Shown here piece by piece: positions 7,556 to 15,992 of a DNA stretch of 64,000 bases; positions within the stretch are counted from its first letter, which is position 1; the number at the start of each line of letters is the position of its first letter. The notes beneath the pieces were generated by a model that had not been told where the DNA came from, made no database searches, and saw nothing but the letters and a program-made list of their open reading frames with translations. Source of the DNA: Arthrobacter sp. AK04 (GTDB lineage Bacteria; Actinomycetota; Actinomycetes; Actinomycetales; Micrococcaceae). The stretch is from assembly GCF_021129155.1 (NCBI RefSeq), contig NZ_JAJOMC010000005.1, positions 60,216 to 124,215 on the forward strand. Reading direction: 5' to 3'. A program made the translations under genes and the position numbers.

Positions 7556-9232
7556 CTAGTGGGACAGGCTCTTCGTTGCTTCTGGTGCCTCCACTGCCTC
7601 ATGGCCGTGTCCGTGGCCATGGGCGGCTTCCAGCTCAGCAGGAGTAGCCGGGGCCACGCGGTCCTCGAAGAACCACTTGGAGAGGAACGCACGGCGCTTC
7701 TCCTTGCGGGTCACCACACCGTGTTCGTTGGGTACGGCCGGGAGAACCTCAGGGGACTCGAAGCCCACCAGCTTGTAGCGCTTGTACTCGTCCAGCGGAG
7801 CGTGTACCTCGATGAACTCGCCGTGCGGGAGGCGGACAATGCGGCCCGTTTCCCGTCCGTGGAGTGCGATTTCGCGGTCCTTCCGCTGAAGGGCGAGGGC
7901 CACGCGCTTGGTCACGATGAAGGCGATGATCGGGCCTACGAAGAACAGCGCCCGCAGCCAGTACGTGACATCGTTCAGCGAGACACTGAAGTGGGTGGCG
8001 ATGAGGTCAGAACCGGCGGCGGCCCACATGACGCAGTACCAGACGAAGCCCGCCATACCGATGGCAGTCCGCGTCGGGGCGTTGCGGGGACGGTCCAGCA
8101 CGTGGTGCTCACGGTCGTCCTTGGTGATCCAGCGTTCGATCCACGGGTACATGAACATCACGGTGAACAGGATTCCGGCCGGTACCAGTGCAGGCAGCAG
8201 GACGTTGAACGAGAAGACAAAGCCAAGCCATGTCTGCTCTACTTGCCAATCCCCGAACGTGCCCGGCATGAGGCGCAGGGCGCCGTCAACAAAGCCGATG
8301 TACCAGTCAGGCTGGGTACCGGCGGAGACGGGGGAGGGGTCGTAGGGACCGTAGTTCCAGATCGGGTTGATCGTGAAGAAGCCTGCCATGAGGGCCAGGA
8401 CGCCGAACACGATGAAGAAGAATCCACCGGCCTTGGCAGCGTAGACAGGTCCAAGCGGGTAGCCGACGACGTTGTTGTCGTTGCGGCCGGGCCCGGGGTA
8501 CTGGGTGTGCTTGTGGACAACCACCATGAAGAGGTGGAGGACGATCATCAGCAGGATCAGCGCCGGCACCAGCAGGATGTGCAGCATGTACAGGCGGCCG
8601 ATCACGGCGGTACCCGGGAACTCGCCGCCGAACAGGAAGAACGAGATGTAGGTACCAATGACCGGGATGGACTTGATGACGCCGTCAATGATCCGCAGGC
8701 CGTTACCGGAGAGTAGGTCATCCGGCAGGGAGTAGCCGGTGAAACCGGCAGCCATGGCCAGGATGAGCAGTACGCCGCCCACAACCCAGTTCATCTCACG
8801 GGGCTTGCGGAAAGCTCCGGTGAAGAAGACCCTCAGCATGTGCACTGCGATGGAGGCTACGAACAGCAGGGCGGCCCAGTGGTGAACCTGGCGCATGAAC
8901 AGGCCGCCACGGATATCAAAGGAGATATCCAGCGATGAGCTGTAGGCCACGGACATCTCCACGCCCTTCAACGGAACGTAAGAGCCGTCGTAGTGCGTCT
9001 CCGCCATGGACGGATCAAAGAAGAACGTCAGGAAGGTGCCGGAGAGCAGCAGGATGACGAAAGAGTACAGCGCCACTTCGCCGAACATGAAGGACCAGTG
9101 GTCCGGGAAGACTTTGCGGCCGAATTCGCGGAGGATTCCGGAACCGCCAACACGCTGGTCGACGAAGTCGGTAAACCGGCCTGTCTTGGTTTTGGCGACG
9201 AAAGCGGGCTCAGCTGTTGATGCTGCGCTCAT
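7556..9232 (-). CDS. qcrB: Cytochrome bc1 complex cytochrome b subunit
   Basis: 558 aa from the ATG at 9230-9232 (MSAAST). An upstream in-frame GTG at 9241 has a ribosome site too close to use. Eight or more membrane helices, haem-binding histidines in the four-helix core (for example RQVHHWAALLF and LHLFMVVVHKH), and the actinobacterial C-terminal cytoplasmic extension ending in a His/Gly-rich tail (GHGHGHEA). It oxidises menaquinol and is the core of the bc1-aa3 supercomplex. Its start overlaps the end of qcrA by 23 bases, so translation is probably coupled. Confidence 0.96.
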   Translation of the reverse strand: MSAASTAEPAFVAKTKTGRFTDFVDQRVGGSGILREFGRKVFPDHWSFMFGEVALYSFVILLLSGTFLTFFFDPSMAETHYDGSYVPLKGVEMSVAYSSSLDISFDIRGGLFMRQVHHWAALLFVASIAVHMLRVFFTGAFRKPREMNWVVGGVLLILAMAAGFTGYSLPDDLLSGNGLRIIDGVIKSIPVIGTYISFFLFGGEFPGTAVIGRLYMLHILLVPALILLMIVLHLFMVVVHKHTQYPGPGRNDNNVVGYPLGPVYAAKAGGFFFIVFGVLALMAGFFTINPIWNYGPYDPSPVSAGTQPDWYIGFVDGALRLMPGTFGDWQVEQTWLGFVFSFNVLLPALVPAGILFTVMFMYPWIERWITKDDREHHVLDRPRNAPTRTAIGMAGFVWYCVMWAAAGSDLIATHFSVSLNDVTYWLRALFFVGPIIAFIVTKRVALALQRKDREIALHGRETGRIVRLPHGEFIEVHAPLDEYKRYKLVGFESPEVLPAVPNEHGVVTRKEKRRAFLSKWFFEDRVAPATPAELEAAHGHGHGHEAVEAPEATKSLSH

Positions 9233-10283
9233 GCATATCACGCTCCCAGTAACTTGGTCCTACAGGTTCTTTAAAGTCGCTGGTAGCGACCAAGTAGCCC
9301 TCGTCATCAACTGCGATGGGCAGCTGGGGGAGAGGCCGGCTGGCCGGGCCAAAGATCACCTTGCACTCTTGCGTGAGGTCGAAGGTGGACTGGTGGCACG
9401 GGCACAGCAGGTGGTGCGTCTGCTGCTCATACAGAGCAACGGGGCAACCGACGTGGGTGCAGATCTTGGAGTAGGCAACGATCCCGTTGTATCCCCAGTC
9501 CTCGCGGCCTTCTGAGGGGTTCAGCGACGCCGGATCCAGCCGCATGAGCAGCACAACGGCCTTGGCCTTTTCGTTGAGCTTGCCCTCGTGGAGGTCGTTC
9601 AGGCCTTCGGGGATAACGTGGAATGCCGATCCGATGGTTACATCGGATGCCTTGATGGGCGTTCCGTCGGGGTCGCGGGCAAGACGCTTGAGCTTGCCTT
9701 CCTGGGGTGCCCACAAAGTGTGGGCCAGCTTGTTGTCCGGACGCGGACCGAGGTCGCCGAAGATGGCAACTGCCGGCAGGGGTGCGAGGGCGACGGCACC
9801 CAGGAGGGTGTTCCGGATCAGAGGACGGCGCTTGATGCCCGTCTCTTCAACGATGTCGTCCACGATGCGTACTGCAGCCTGGCGGTCCTCTTCGTACCGG
9901 ATCGCGTGGCGTTCCTCGGAAACCTCGTGGTCCGGCATAAGGGCCTTCGCCCAGTGCACAATGCCGGTACCGATGCCGAGCATCGCGAACGCGGTTCCCA
10001 GCCCCAGGAGCATGTTCTGCAGCCGGATGGCGTCAATGCTCGACTCCCCGGCTCCCAGATCAATGGCGAAGTACGCCACCAGGAAGATCAGGGTTCCAAC
10101 AACAGAGATGCCAAATAGTAAGGCGACCTGCCGTTCTGCCCGCTTTGCGGCCTTCGGGTCCGTGTCAGCCAGGCGCAAACGGTGCGGAGGAATTCCAGGA
10201 TCCTGGAACTTCTCCACCTCATTCTGACCAGCCGTAGCTACGGTGCCCGAGTGGTTCGGACTGCCGTCACTATGGTTGCCCAT
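9210..10283 (-). CDS. qcrA: Cytochrome bc1 complex Rieske iron-sulfur subunit
   Basis: 357 aa from the ATG at 10283, chosen because GAGG lies 6 bases upstream. Three membrane segments in the N-terminal half, as in other actinobacterial QcrA proteins, then the Rieske domain with box I CTHVGC (C275, H277, C280) and box II CPCH (C294, C296, H297). The [2Fe-2S] cluster carries electrons from menaquinol to QcrC. Rieske proteins are exported by the Tat system, and tatA/tatC are also in this window. The TMs and the motifs leave little doubt. Confidence 0.95.
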   Translation of the reverse strand: MGNHSDGSPNHSGTVATAGQNEVEKFQDPGIPPHRLRLADTDPKAAKRAERQVALLFGISVVGTLIFLVAYFAIDLGAGESSIDAIRLQNMLLGLGTAFAMLGIGTGIVHWAKALMPDHEVSEERHAIRYEEDRQAAVRIVDDIVEETGIKRRPLIRNTLLGAVALAPLPAVAIFGDLGPRPDNKLAHTLWAPQEGKLKRLARDPDGTPIKASDVTIGSAFHVIPEGLNDLHEGKLNEKAKAVVLLMRLDPASLNPSEGREDWGYNGIVAYSKICTHVGCPVALYEQQTHHLLCPCHQSTFDLTQECKVIFGPASRPLPQLPIAVDDEGYLVATSDFKEPVGPSYWERDMHERSINS

Positions 10284-10379
10284 AATTCGCCTCATCCTTC
10301 TCTCGTCCCGGCGGATACCGGGTTAGTTTCTAATATCAAGCTGCTGACGGATCAGCAGAAGTGTGCGGTGACGCGGATG

Positions 10380-11168
10380 TCAGGACGTCCGGGAGGTCAA
10401 CCAGATCGTGAATGCGATGATGACGCCAAGGCCGGCGACCCAAACGAACAGGCCTTCAGCTACCGGACCCAGCGAACCGAGGTCGGCGCCGCCGGGGGAA
10501 CCGCTGCTCTCGATCTGCTTCAGGAAGGTGATGATGTCGCGCTTGTCTTCGGGAGTGATGTTGGAGTCGCTGAACACAGGCATGTTCTGGGGACCGGTCA
10601 CCATCGCCTCGTAGATGTGCTTGCCCGAAACGTCTGCCAGGGCAGGTGCAAACTTGCCGCGGGTCAGGGCGCCGCCGGCAGCGGCAGCGTTGTGGCACAT
10701 GGCGCAGTTCACGCGGAACAGCTCTCCACCGGCAGCGGCGTCGCCGCCTTCGTCAAGCAGGCCTTCTTCAGGAATCGCCGGGCCGGCACCCAGGGACGCG
10801 ACGTAGGCTGAGAGCTGGTTGGTCTGCTCATCGTTGAACTGGACAGGCTTCTTCATCGCCTGGGGACCGTTCATCTGCATCGGCATGCGGCCGGTGCCCA
10901 CCTGGAAGTCAACAGCGGCTGCTCCCACGCCAACCAGCGACGGACCTGCCTCGCTGCCACTGGCGCCCATGCCATGGCACGTGGCGCAGTTGGCCTCGAA
11001 GAGCTTGCCGCCCTCTTCGACGTCATCTGCGCTGTAAGAGGTGGTGGAGGCTTTCGCCTCGTTGACGGTGGTAGCCACGGCGTAGAGCCCACCCGTGATG
11101 AGGAGCCCCATCAGAAGCAGCGCTATTGCTGCAAGTGGGTGACGCCGCTTTTGTGAGAGTGCCTTCAC
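10380..11168 (-). CDS. qcrC: Diheme cytochrome c subunit of the bc1 complex
   Basis: 262 aa. N-terminal membrane anchor or signal (about 11-32), two cytochrome c domains with CATCH (61-65) and CAMCH (155-159), and a C-terminal membrane helix (about 234-256). The paired haems replace a soluble cytochrome c and pass electrons directly to CtaC, the hallmark of actinobacterial bc1-aa3 supercomplexes. Middle gene of ctaE-qcrC-qcrA-qcrB. The gap to qcrA contains a small hairpin (10341-10358, 7-bp stem), possibly affecting mRNA stability. Confidence 0.96.
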   Translation of the reverse strand: MKALSQKRRHPLAAIALLLMGLLITGGLYAVATTVNEAKASTTSYSADDVEEGGKLFEANCATCHGMGASGSEAGPSLVGVGAAAVDFQVGTGRMPMQMNGPQAMKKPVQFNDEQTNQLSAYVASLGAGPAIPEEGLLDEGGDAAAGGELFRVNCAMCHNAAAAGGALTRGKFAPALADVSGKHIYEAMVTGPQNMPVFSDSNITPEDKRDIITFLKQIESSGSPGGADLGSLGPVAEGLFVWVAGLGVIIAFTIWLTSRTS

Positions 11169-11254
11169 GTGGTGGTTCCTTTATTCGATCCTGCGCCGGC
11201 TCCGGGAGCCGCTACCTGAAATTCTGCCTCTTGTAGAAAAAGAATCAAAGCTGG

Positions 11255-11893
11255 CTACTTGAGTACGTAGATGACCAGGAAGAGGCCGATCCACACGACA
11301 TCCACGAAGTGCCAGTAGTAAGAGGTGACAATCGCCGATGTGGCTTCAAAGTGCCCGAACTTCTTCGCCGCAAAAGACCGGCCCATGATGAGCAGGAAGG
11401 CGACGAGTCCGCCAATGACGTGCAGGCCGTGGAAGCCGGTGGTCATGTAGAACGCGGAACCGTAGGCGTTAGAGGAGAGCGAGACGTGCTCGGAAACCAG
11501 CATCGCGTACTCGGTGGCCTGTCCGGCGACGAAGAAGGCGCCCATGAGGAAGGTGAGGGTGAACCATTCGTTCATTCCCCACCGGGCGAACTGGAACACA
11601 CCCCCGGTCCTACGCGGCTGCAGGCGCTCCGCAGCGAAGACGCCCATCTGGCAAGTAAAGGAACTGGCCACGAGGACGATGGTGTTGGCGAGCGCGAACG
11701 GGAAGTTGAGCTTGGCTGTCTCGTCCGCCCACATCTGTGCGCTCGTGGAGCGCAGCGTGAAGTACATGGCGAAGAGACCGGCGAAGAACATCAACTCACT
11801 CGACAGCCACACAACGGTTCCAACGGAAACCATGTTGGGGCGGTTCAGCGTGGGGTGCGCCGGGGTACTGGGGGCATGGGTCGCAGATGTCAC
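11255..11893 (-). CDS. ctaE: Cytochrome c oxidase subunit III
   Basis: 212 aa from a GTG at 11891-11893 ([11 protein letters not shown]), the length usual for actinobacterial CtaE. Longer upstream starts would add a non-conserved basic extension. Five membrane helices, with the conserved [15 protein letters not shown] and [10 protein letters not shown] segments. No ribosome site is visible before the GTG; instead CATAAT lies 8 bases upstream, so the message may be leaderless. First gene of the ctaE-qcrCAB operon, divergent from trpD. Confidence 0.93.
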   Translation of the reverse strand: MTSATHAPSTPAHPTLNRPNMVSVGTVVWLSSELMFFAGLFAMYFTLRSTSAQMWADETAKLNFPFALANTIVLVASSFTCQMGVFAAERLQPRRTGGVFQFARWGMNEWFTLTFLMGAFFVAGQATEYAMLVSEHVSLSSNAYGSAFYMTTGFHGLHVIGGLVAFLLIMGRSFAAKKFGHFEATSAIVTSYYWHFVDVVWIGLFLVIYVLK

Positions 11894-11895
11894 AT

Positions 11896-11908
11896 AGACA
11901 TTATGTCT
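11896..11908. promoter_or_regulatory. 13-bp palindrome over the ctaE -10 region
   Basis: AGACAT-T-ATGTCT, a perfect palindrome around one central base, immediately upstream of the ctaE start codon and containing the likely -10 box (CATAAT on the minus strand). Its place over a probable leaderless promoter suggests an operator. The binding protein is unknown. Confidence 0.35.
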
Positions 11909-12041
11909 GTAAAAGTCCGTGCTGCCCAACGCAAACCGCCTTTTGGGGGGACTTTTTCTACAAAGACGCGAATTCGCGCTGAAAAGTTCCCGCAGGGGTT
12001 CATATTGGTCAGTCCCCGCCAACCCTAGATAGCATCAGGAG

Positions 12042-13097
12042 GTGACTTCACAGGCCTCCGCACCGTCCGCCAACTCATGGCCCCGCCTGATCTCGGCACT
12101 GATCAGCGGGTCTGACCTTACTGCCGGGAACACGTCCTGGGCTATGGACACCATCATGTCCGGGGAGGCCACGCCGGCACAGATTGCGGGATTCCTCGTA
12201 GCCCTTAGCGCCAAGGGCGAGACCGTGGAGGAGCTTTCCGGCCTGGTGGATGCCATGCTTGCCCACGCAAAACCCATCGGCATTTCGGGCCAAAAGCTGG
12301 ACATCGTCGGCACCGGTGGAGATCAGCTCAACACAGTCAACATCTCCACGATGGCGGCACTTGTAGCGGCCGGAGCCGGCGCCAAGGTGGTCAAGCACGG
12401 CAACCGCGCGGCGTCGTCGTCGTCCGGTTCCGCCGATGTGCTGGAAGCTCTGGGGGTACGCCTGGACCTGACCATTGACGAGGTTGCCCGCAACGCCGAG
12501 GAGGCAGGGATCACCTTCTGCTTTGCGCAGGTCTTCCATCCTTCGTTCCGTCACACTGCGGTCCCCAGGCGGGAGCTGGCTGTTCCGACGGCGTTCAATT
12601 TCCTGGGCCCCCTCACCAACCCGGCCAAAGTGCAGGCCTCCGCTGTCGGCGTCGCAAATGCCAGGATGGCGCCGCTGGTGGCGGGCGTCCTGGCGCAGCG
12701 GGGGAGCAGGGGACTGGTCTTTCGGGGCAATGACGGCCTCGATGAACTCACCACCACAGGTCCGTCCACCGTTTGGGAGATCCGGGACGGGTCTGTGAGC
12801 GAAATGACGTTCTCGCCGCAGGACCTTGGCATCAGCCTGGCAACAGTGGAGCAGCTGCGCGGCGGCAACGCCGAGGTAAATGCCGCTGTTGTCCGGGACG
12901 TCCTTGCCGGCAAGGAAGGCGCCGCCCGGGACGCCGTCCTGCTCAACGCTGCTGCCGGACTCGTGGCCTTCGACGAATCCGCCGACGGGCCCTTCGTGGA
13001 CCGGATGAAGACAGCCTTTGCCCGCGCGGCCGCATCGATTGATACGGGCGCCGCCGCAGCCGTCCTTGAAAAGTGGGTTTCCCTGACCGCCCGCTGA
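12042..13097 (+). CDS. trpD: Anthranilate phosphoribosyltransferase
   Basis: 351 aa. Contains the PRPP-binding glycine loop [14 protein letters not shown], the anthranilate-site segment [21 protein letters not shown] and the [11 protein letters not shown] motif of the family. Second step of tryptophan synthesis. The GTG start is directly preceded by AGGAG with no spacer and a TAGATA box lies ~11 bases further up, so translation may begin on a leaderless message. It stands alone, away from other trp genes, as often in this genus. Confidence 0.93.
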   Translation: MTSQASAPSANSWPRLISALISGSDLTAGNTSWAMDTIMSGEATPAQIAGFLVALSAKGETVEELSGLVDAMLAHAKPIGISGQKLDIVGTGGDQLNTVNISTMAALVAAGAGAKVVKHGNRAASSSSGSADVLEALGVRLDLTIDEVARNAEEAGITFCFAQVFHPSFRHTAVPRRELAVPTAFNFLGPLTNPAKVQASAVGVANARMAPLVAGVLAQRGSRGLVFRGNDGLDELTTTGPSTVWEIRDGSVSEMTFSPQDLGISLATVEQLRGGNAEVNAAVVRDVLAGKEGAARDAVLLNAAAGLVAFDESADGPFVDRMKTAFARAAASIDTGAAAAVLEKWVSLTAR

Positions 13098-13111
13098 GGG
13101 CCTTGGCCTTC

Positions 13112-13393
13112 CTACTGTTCGAAGCCCAGGGAAAACGCCGCGTCCAGGTCATGCTGGGAGTAGGCGCGGAAAGCGATATGCGTCGTGGTGTGGACAACAG
13201 CCGGGACCTTTGAGAGCCGGTCTGCGATGACGTCGGCCAGGTCCTCGTGCCGGTGCACCCTGGCGACGGCAATCAGGTCCCACTCGCCGGTTACGGAATA
13301 TACCTCGCTGATGCCCTCGATCGCCGAGATCTCCTCAGCCGTCTCGGGGATGCGGGAAGCGTCAGTCTTGATCAGGACGAATGCGGTGATCAC
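13112..13393 (-). CDS. Stand-alone Lrp/AsnC effector-binding (RAM) domain protein
   Basis: 93 aa from a GTG at 13393 with AAAGGG upstream. It consists only of the RAM ligand-binding fold (ITAFVLIKTDAS, then VYSVTGEWDLIAVA, then VVHTTTHIAFRAYS) and has no DNA-binding helix-turn-helix. Such single-domain proteins bind amino acids and may modulate full-length Lrp-type regulators by hetero-oligomerisation. It is convergent with trpD, with 14 bases between stops. The link to tryptophan is only positional. Confidence 0.85.
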   Translation of the reverse strand: MITAFVLIKTDASRIPETAEEISAIEGISEVYSVTGEWDLIAVARVHRHEDLADVIADRLSKVPAVVHTTTHIAFRAYSQHDLDAAFSLGFEQ

Positions 13394-13487
13394 GTTGAAC
13401 CCTTTCGGATCTGTTGCGCGGTGGGAGTACCCGGCGGACTTCTGCTGCCAGCCTATTACATCCGCCCGGCCCCAGGACCGGCACAGG

Positions 13488-13913
13488 TCAGGCGTCAGGC
13501 CGGTCGGGCGCCGCGACACGGCCGCGGCGCCTCGCGCCTGCAAGCAGAAGGCGGTAGCCAACCAGCAGAAGTCCCAGGCTGAGCAAGGCAACGATGACGA
13601 ACGGGAGCACCACGGTCTGCCCTGTCACGGCCCTCAGGACCATCCCGCCCGCCACGCTGCCGAGCCAAACGGCAAGCCCGGCCCGGCGCACCGAGAGCGG
13701 ATCACGCCATGCCCTGCCCACCAACCAGCCAAGGGCCGCGCCGGCCAGGAACGGCCATGCCGTCAGCAGCACGCCGGTCAGAATGTCGCCGCGCTGGTGT
13801 GCGTCGCGTCCCACGGCGGCAAACACCATGATCAGGACTGCATCGGCTGCTGCGGCTCCCAGCAGGCGGGGGAGTGCGGGCGGTTTTGGGGATTTACCGG
13901 TGTGGGAACTCAT
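13488..13913 (-). CDS. DUF3054 family membrane protein
   Basis: 141 aa with four predicted membrane helices and the DUF3054 signature: AADAVLIMVFAAVGR near the N-terminus and TAWPFLAGAALGWLVGRAW in the middle. Function unknown; common in Actinobacteria. The basic C-terminal tail is cytoplasmic by the positive-inside rule. 94 bases separate it from the RAM-domain gene on the same strand. Confidence 0.85.
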   Translation of the reverse strand: MSSHTGKSPKPPALPRLLGAAAADAVLIMVFAAVGRDAHQRGDILTGVLLTAWPFLAGAALGWLVGRAWRDPLSVRRAGLAVWLGSVAGGMVLRAVTGQTVVLPFVIVALLSLGLLLVGYRLLLAGARRRGRVAAPDRPDA

Positions 13914-13986
13914 GGTTTCGAGCCTAGTGCCCGCCGTTGTGCGGGGTGGATCGCCGCATTAGGCTCGAGCCGGAAGGGAGCCACGT

Positions 13987-14460
13987 ATGCCACGGAAAAT
14001 TGGGACCTGCCTGTGGTTCGAGAACCAGGCGGAAGACGCGGCGCAGTTTTATACATCCGTTTTCGACGACTCAAGGATCATCAATATTTCGCGTTTCGGT
14101 GAGGGCGGACCGGGTGTCGCCGGTGAGGCAATCGCCGTCGACTTTGAACTGGAAGGACGCGGGTTCACTGCACTGAACGGTGCCAGGGGCTCCAGCTTCA
14201 CGGAAGCGGTCTCGTTCGTGGTGGACTGTGAGGACCAATCCGCCGTGGACCGGTACTGGGCGGCGCTCACCGACGGCGGCTCCGAAAGCCAGTGCGGCTG
14301 GTTGCGGGACCGCTTTGGAGTGTCCTGGCAGATAGTCCCGGCGATCCTGTCCTCGTTGATCGCCGGCCCGGACCCCCACGGCTCGCATCGTGCGATGCAG
14401 GCAATGCTGGGCATGCAGAAGCTGGATATCGCGGAACTTCAAAGGGCCTATGCCGGGTGA
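13987..14460 (+). CDS. VOC superfamily (PhnB-like) protein
   Basis: 157 aa. Starts RKIGTCLWFENQAEDAAQFY and continues with beta-alpha-beta-beta-beta units typical of PhnB/3-demethylubiquinone methyltransferase-like VOC proteins, ending with DRFGVSWQIVPAIL before a C-terminal helix that carries the family's AMQAMLGMQKLDIAEL segment. Function is not predictable; members bind metals or small hydrophobic ligands. GGAAGGGAG precedes the ATG. Confidence 0.85.
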   Translation: MPRKIGTCLWFENQAEDAAQFYTSVFDDSRIINISRFGEGGPGVAGEAIAVDFELEGRGFTALNGARGSSFTEAVSFVVDCEDQSAVDRYWAALTDGGSESQCGWLRDRFGVSWQIVPAILSSLIAGPDPHGSHRAMQAMLGMQKLDIAELQRAYAG

Positions 14461-14493
14461 CGCCGCCGGTGCAGCAATGACAGTAGGAGACAT

Positions 14494-14643
14494 GTGAATA
14501 AGCCGCTCTGGATCTGTTCGCTGCTTGGCGCTGCTGTGGGCATAACCCTTGGATTGGCGGTGTTCGACAGCCCGTTCCTTGGTTTTGCGCTGGGCCTGGG
14601 AATCGGAGCGCTGGTAGGGGCCGGGATCGGCTCCGCGCGCTGA
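14494..14643 (+). CDS. 49-aa hydrophobic Gly-rich membrane protein
   Basis: GTG start with AGGAGA just upstream; 33 bases after the VOC gene. After a short MNKPLW the rest is two membrane-length hydrophobic segments with repeated small-residue spacing (GAAVGITLG, then GFALGLGIGALVGAGIG), suited to helix packing, and a tail ending SAR. It resembles many unnamed actinobacterial membrane microproteins. It may be co-transcribed with the VOC gene. Supported by ribosome site, codon pattern and composition, not by a recognised family. Confidence 0.55.
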   Translation: MNKPLWICSLLGAAVGITLGLAVFDSPFLGFALGLGIGALVGAGIGSAR

Positions 14644-14745
14644 CCCTGCCCATGCTTTTGGATGCACCCCGTGCTGTTGCCCTGACTCCCCGCCGGAGCC
14701 CTACCGATAGTGGCCTCTCCCCTTGGAAAAAAGGGACAGAACACA

Positions 14746-14776
14746 TTGACAAGGGCAATCGAATTGAGGATCCTCA
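14746..14776 (+). promoter_or_regulatory. Possible promoter -35 with adjacent 12-bp palindrome
   Basis: A consensus TTGACA at 14746-14751 followed by the perfect palindrome TGAGGATCCTCA at 14765-14776, where a -10 element would be expected. No clear -10 box is seen. The palindrome is 46 bases before the start of the SARP-type regulator and could be an operator. Confidence 0.35.
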
Positions 14777-14821
14777 GTTCTACTGATCCACCACATTTAG
14801 TTGCACCGAAATCAGGTTCCC

Positions 14822-15613
14822 ATGGACGACGACGGCTATGGAGAAATAAAACTGGACCTGCTCGGGTCCTGGTGCCTACGCCGGGACGGCGTTGTCGTCC
14901 ACGTCGCAACACGGCAGCAGCGGCTCATCGCAGCCCTGGCCATCAAGGGCCCACGCCTTCGCAGCTATCTGGTAGGACTGCTGTGGCCCGAGTACCCGGA
15001 CTCGAAAGCCCTGGAAAGCCTGCGGGTCAGCGTTCACTTAACTTCGCGACAGGTGCCGGGACTTATCGTCAACGAAGGCAGGTTGCTGTCCCTGAACGAA
15101 CAGGTTGATGTCGATCTGAAGCGGATCCGGGCAAAGGCGAGGGCACTGGGGCAAGAAGGTTTCGGCGGTGGGGCTGCCTCTCTGCTGGATGAGCTGCGTG
15201 ACGCGCAACTGCTTCCCGGCTGGTATGAGGACTGGGTGGTGTTTGAACAAAGCCACCTGCTGCAGGACCGGTTGCGGATCTTCACGGATATCGCCGCCCG
15301 GTCGCTCGCCCTGGGGGACTGCGGGATGGCAGGGGAGGCTGCTGAGGCTGCGGTGGGCATAGAACCGCTCTATGAGAATGCCGTCGGTCTCCTGATCCGG
15401 GCCGAACTGCAGCGAGGTAATCCCGCGGCCGCGCTGCGGGCCTATGAGCGCTATCGGGAGCAGCTGCAGGAAGACATGGGGCTGTTGCCTGCTGAACCGG
15501 TCCGGGAGCTCCTGGCTGTTGTCCTTGAACGGCAGCAGAACCTGGTCAAGGAGCGCCTAGTTCCGGCCGGTGACTCCTGGCTGGGCGGCCAGCCAGCGCT
15601 TAACCACTTTTAG
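14822..15613 (+). CDS. SARP-type regulator (winged helix plus BTAD domain)
   Basis: 263 aa from the ATG at 14822. Residues ~5-100 form the OmpR-like winged helix of SARPs (LDLLGSWCLRRDGVVVHVATRQQRLIAALA, with DNA-contact helix ALESLRVSVHLTSRQVPG). Residues ~105-255 are the bacterial transcriptional activation domain with TPR-like helices (YEDWVVFEQSHLLQDR, LYENAVGLLIRAELQRGNPAAALRAYERYREQL). It has no NB-ARC or sensor domain, so it is a short SARP. Such proteins usually activate local accessory or secondary-metabolite genes; here the candidates are the protease/hydrolase pair or the polyketide operon downstream. Its 3' end overlaps an opposite-strand gene by 57 bases. Confidence 0.88.
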   Translation: MDDDGYGEIKLDLLGSWCLRRDGVVVHVATRQQRLIAALAIKGPRLRSYLVGLLWPEYPDSKALESLRVSVHLTSRQVPGLIVNEGRLLSLNEQVDVDLKRIRAKARALGQEGFGGGAASLLDELRDAQLLPGWYEDWVVFEQSHLLQDRLRIFTDIAARSLALGDCGMAGEAAEAAVGIEPLYENAVGLLIRAELQRGNPAAALRAYERYREQLQEDMGLLPAEPVRELLAVVLERQQNLVKERLVPAGDSWLGGQPALNHF

Positions 15614-15802
15614 CACCTCGGCTGGGTCCGCAGTGGCAACAGTATCCTGGCGGCTGCCGGATTTCTGGGAGTAGGTGATTCGTGCCCTGAAGCCCTGGGG
15701 ATGGCCCGGTTCGTGCCAGGTGCGGATGATGAGCAAGCCTGTTGAAGGGGAATCCGGATCGTCGCCGGGCCCGGCCGGTTCGGACCAGTTGTGCTCCTGC
15801 AT
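15557..15802 (-). CDS. Small conserved-looking hypothetical protein
   Basis: 81 aa. A polar N-terminus (MQEHNWSEPAGPGDD) is followed by a compact alternating pattern, GLLIIRTWHEPGHPQGFRAR then TVATADPAEVLKVVKRWL, suggesting a small beta-sheet plus C-terminal helix. No family recognised. Its 3' end overlaps the end of the SARP gene, tail to tail, by 57 bases. Codon use is typical of the genome. It could be under the control of the SARP next to it. Confidence 0.6.
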   Translation of the reverse strand: MQEHNWSEPAGPGDDPDSPSTGLLIIRTWHEPGHPQGFRARITYSQKSGSRQDTVATADPAEVLKVVKRWLAAQPGVTGRN

Positions 15803-15831
15803 CGTTGCGCTCGCCCCTCCCGGTTAAGTTG

Positions 15832-15924
15832 ATGCCTGTGGAAAGGCCTGGGCCGAGCCCGGACCCCCTAAGCTGCCTGGAGCTGGCTTTCCTTGGCGGG
15901 ATGCGTCCTTCTCAGGTGTTCTGA
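15832..15924 (+). pseudogene. Possible remnant of a SARP-like N-terminus
   Basis: A 30-codon frame whose second half reads LSCLELAFLGGMRPSQ, similar to the first strand of SARP winged helices (compare IKLDLLGSWCLRRDG in the gene 1 kb upstream). It stops at once. No ribosome site. It could be the broken start of a second regulator or chance. Confidence 0.2.
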
Positions 15925-15992
15925 TCTTGCTGGAGGAAAATCAGGAGTTGGCTCGCGTTTCCGAAATATTGGCGCAAGAATGGCCGGCGCGG

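Noticed and set aside
7559..8716. 385-codon plus-strand frame opposite qcrB
   Set aside because: His/Asp/Glu-rich translation typical of antisense to membrane-protein codons; qcrB is clearly real.
11894..12022. 43-residue N-terminal extension of CtaE
   Set aside because: Basic, non-hydrophobic and unlike known CtaE starts; the GTG at 11893 gives the usual MTSATHAP start.
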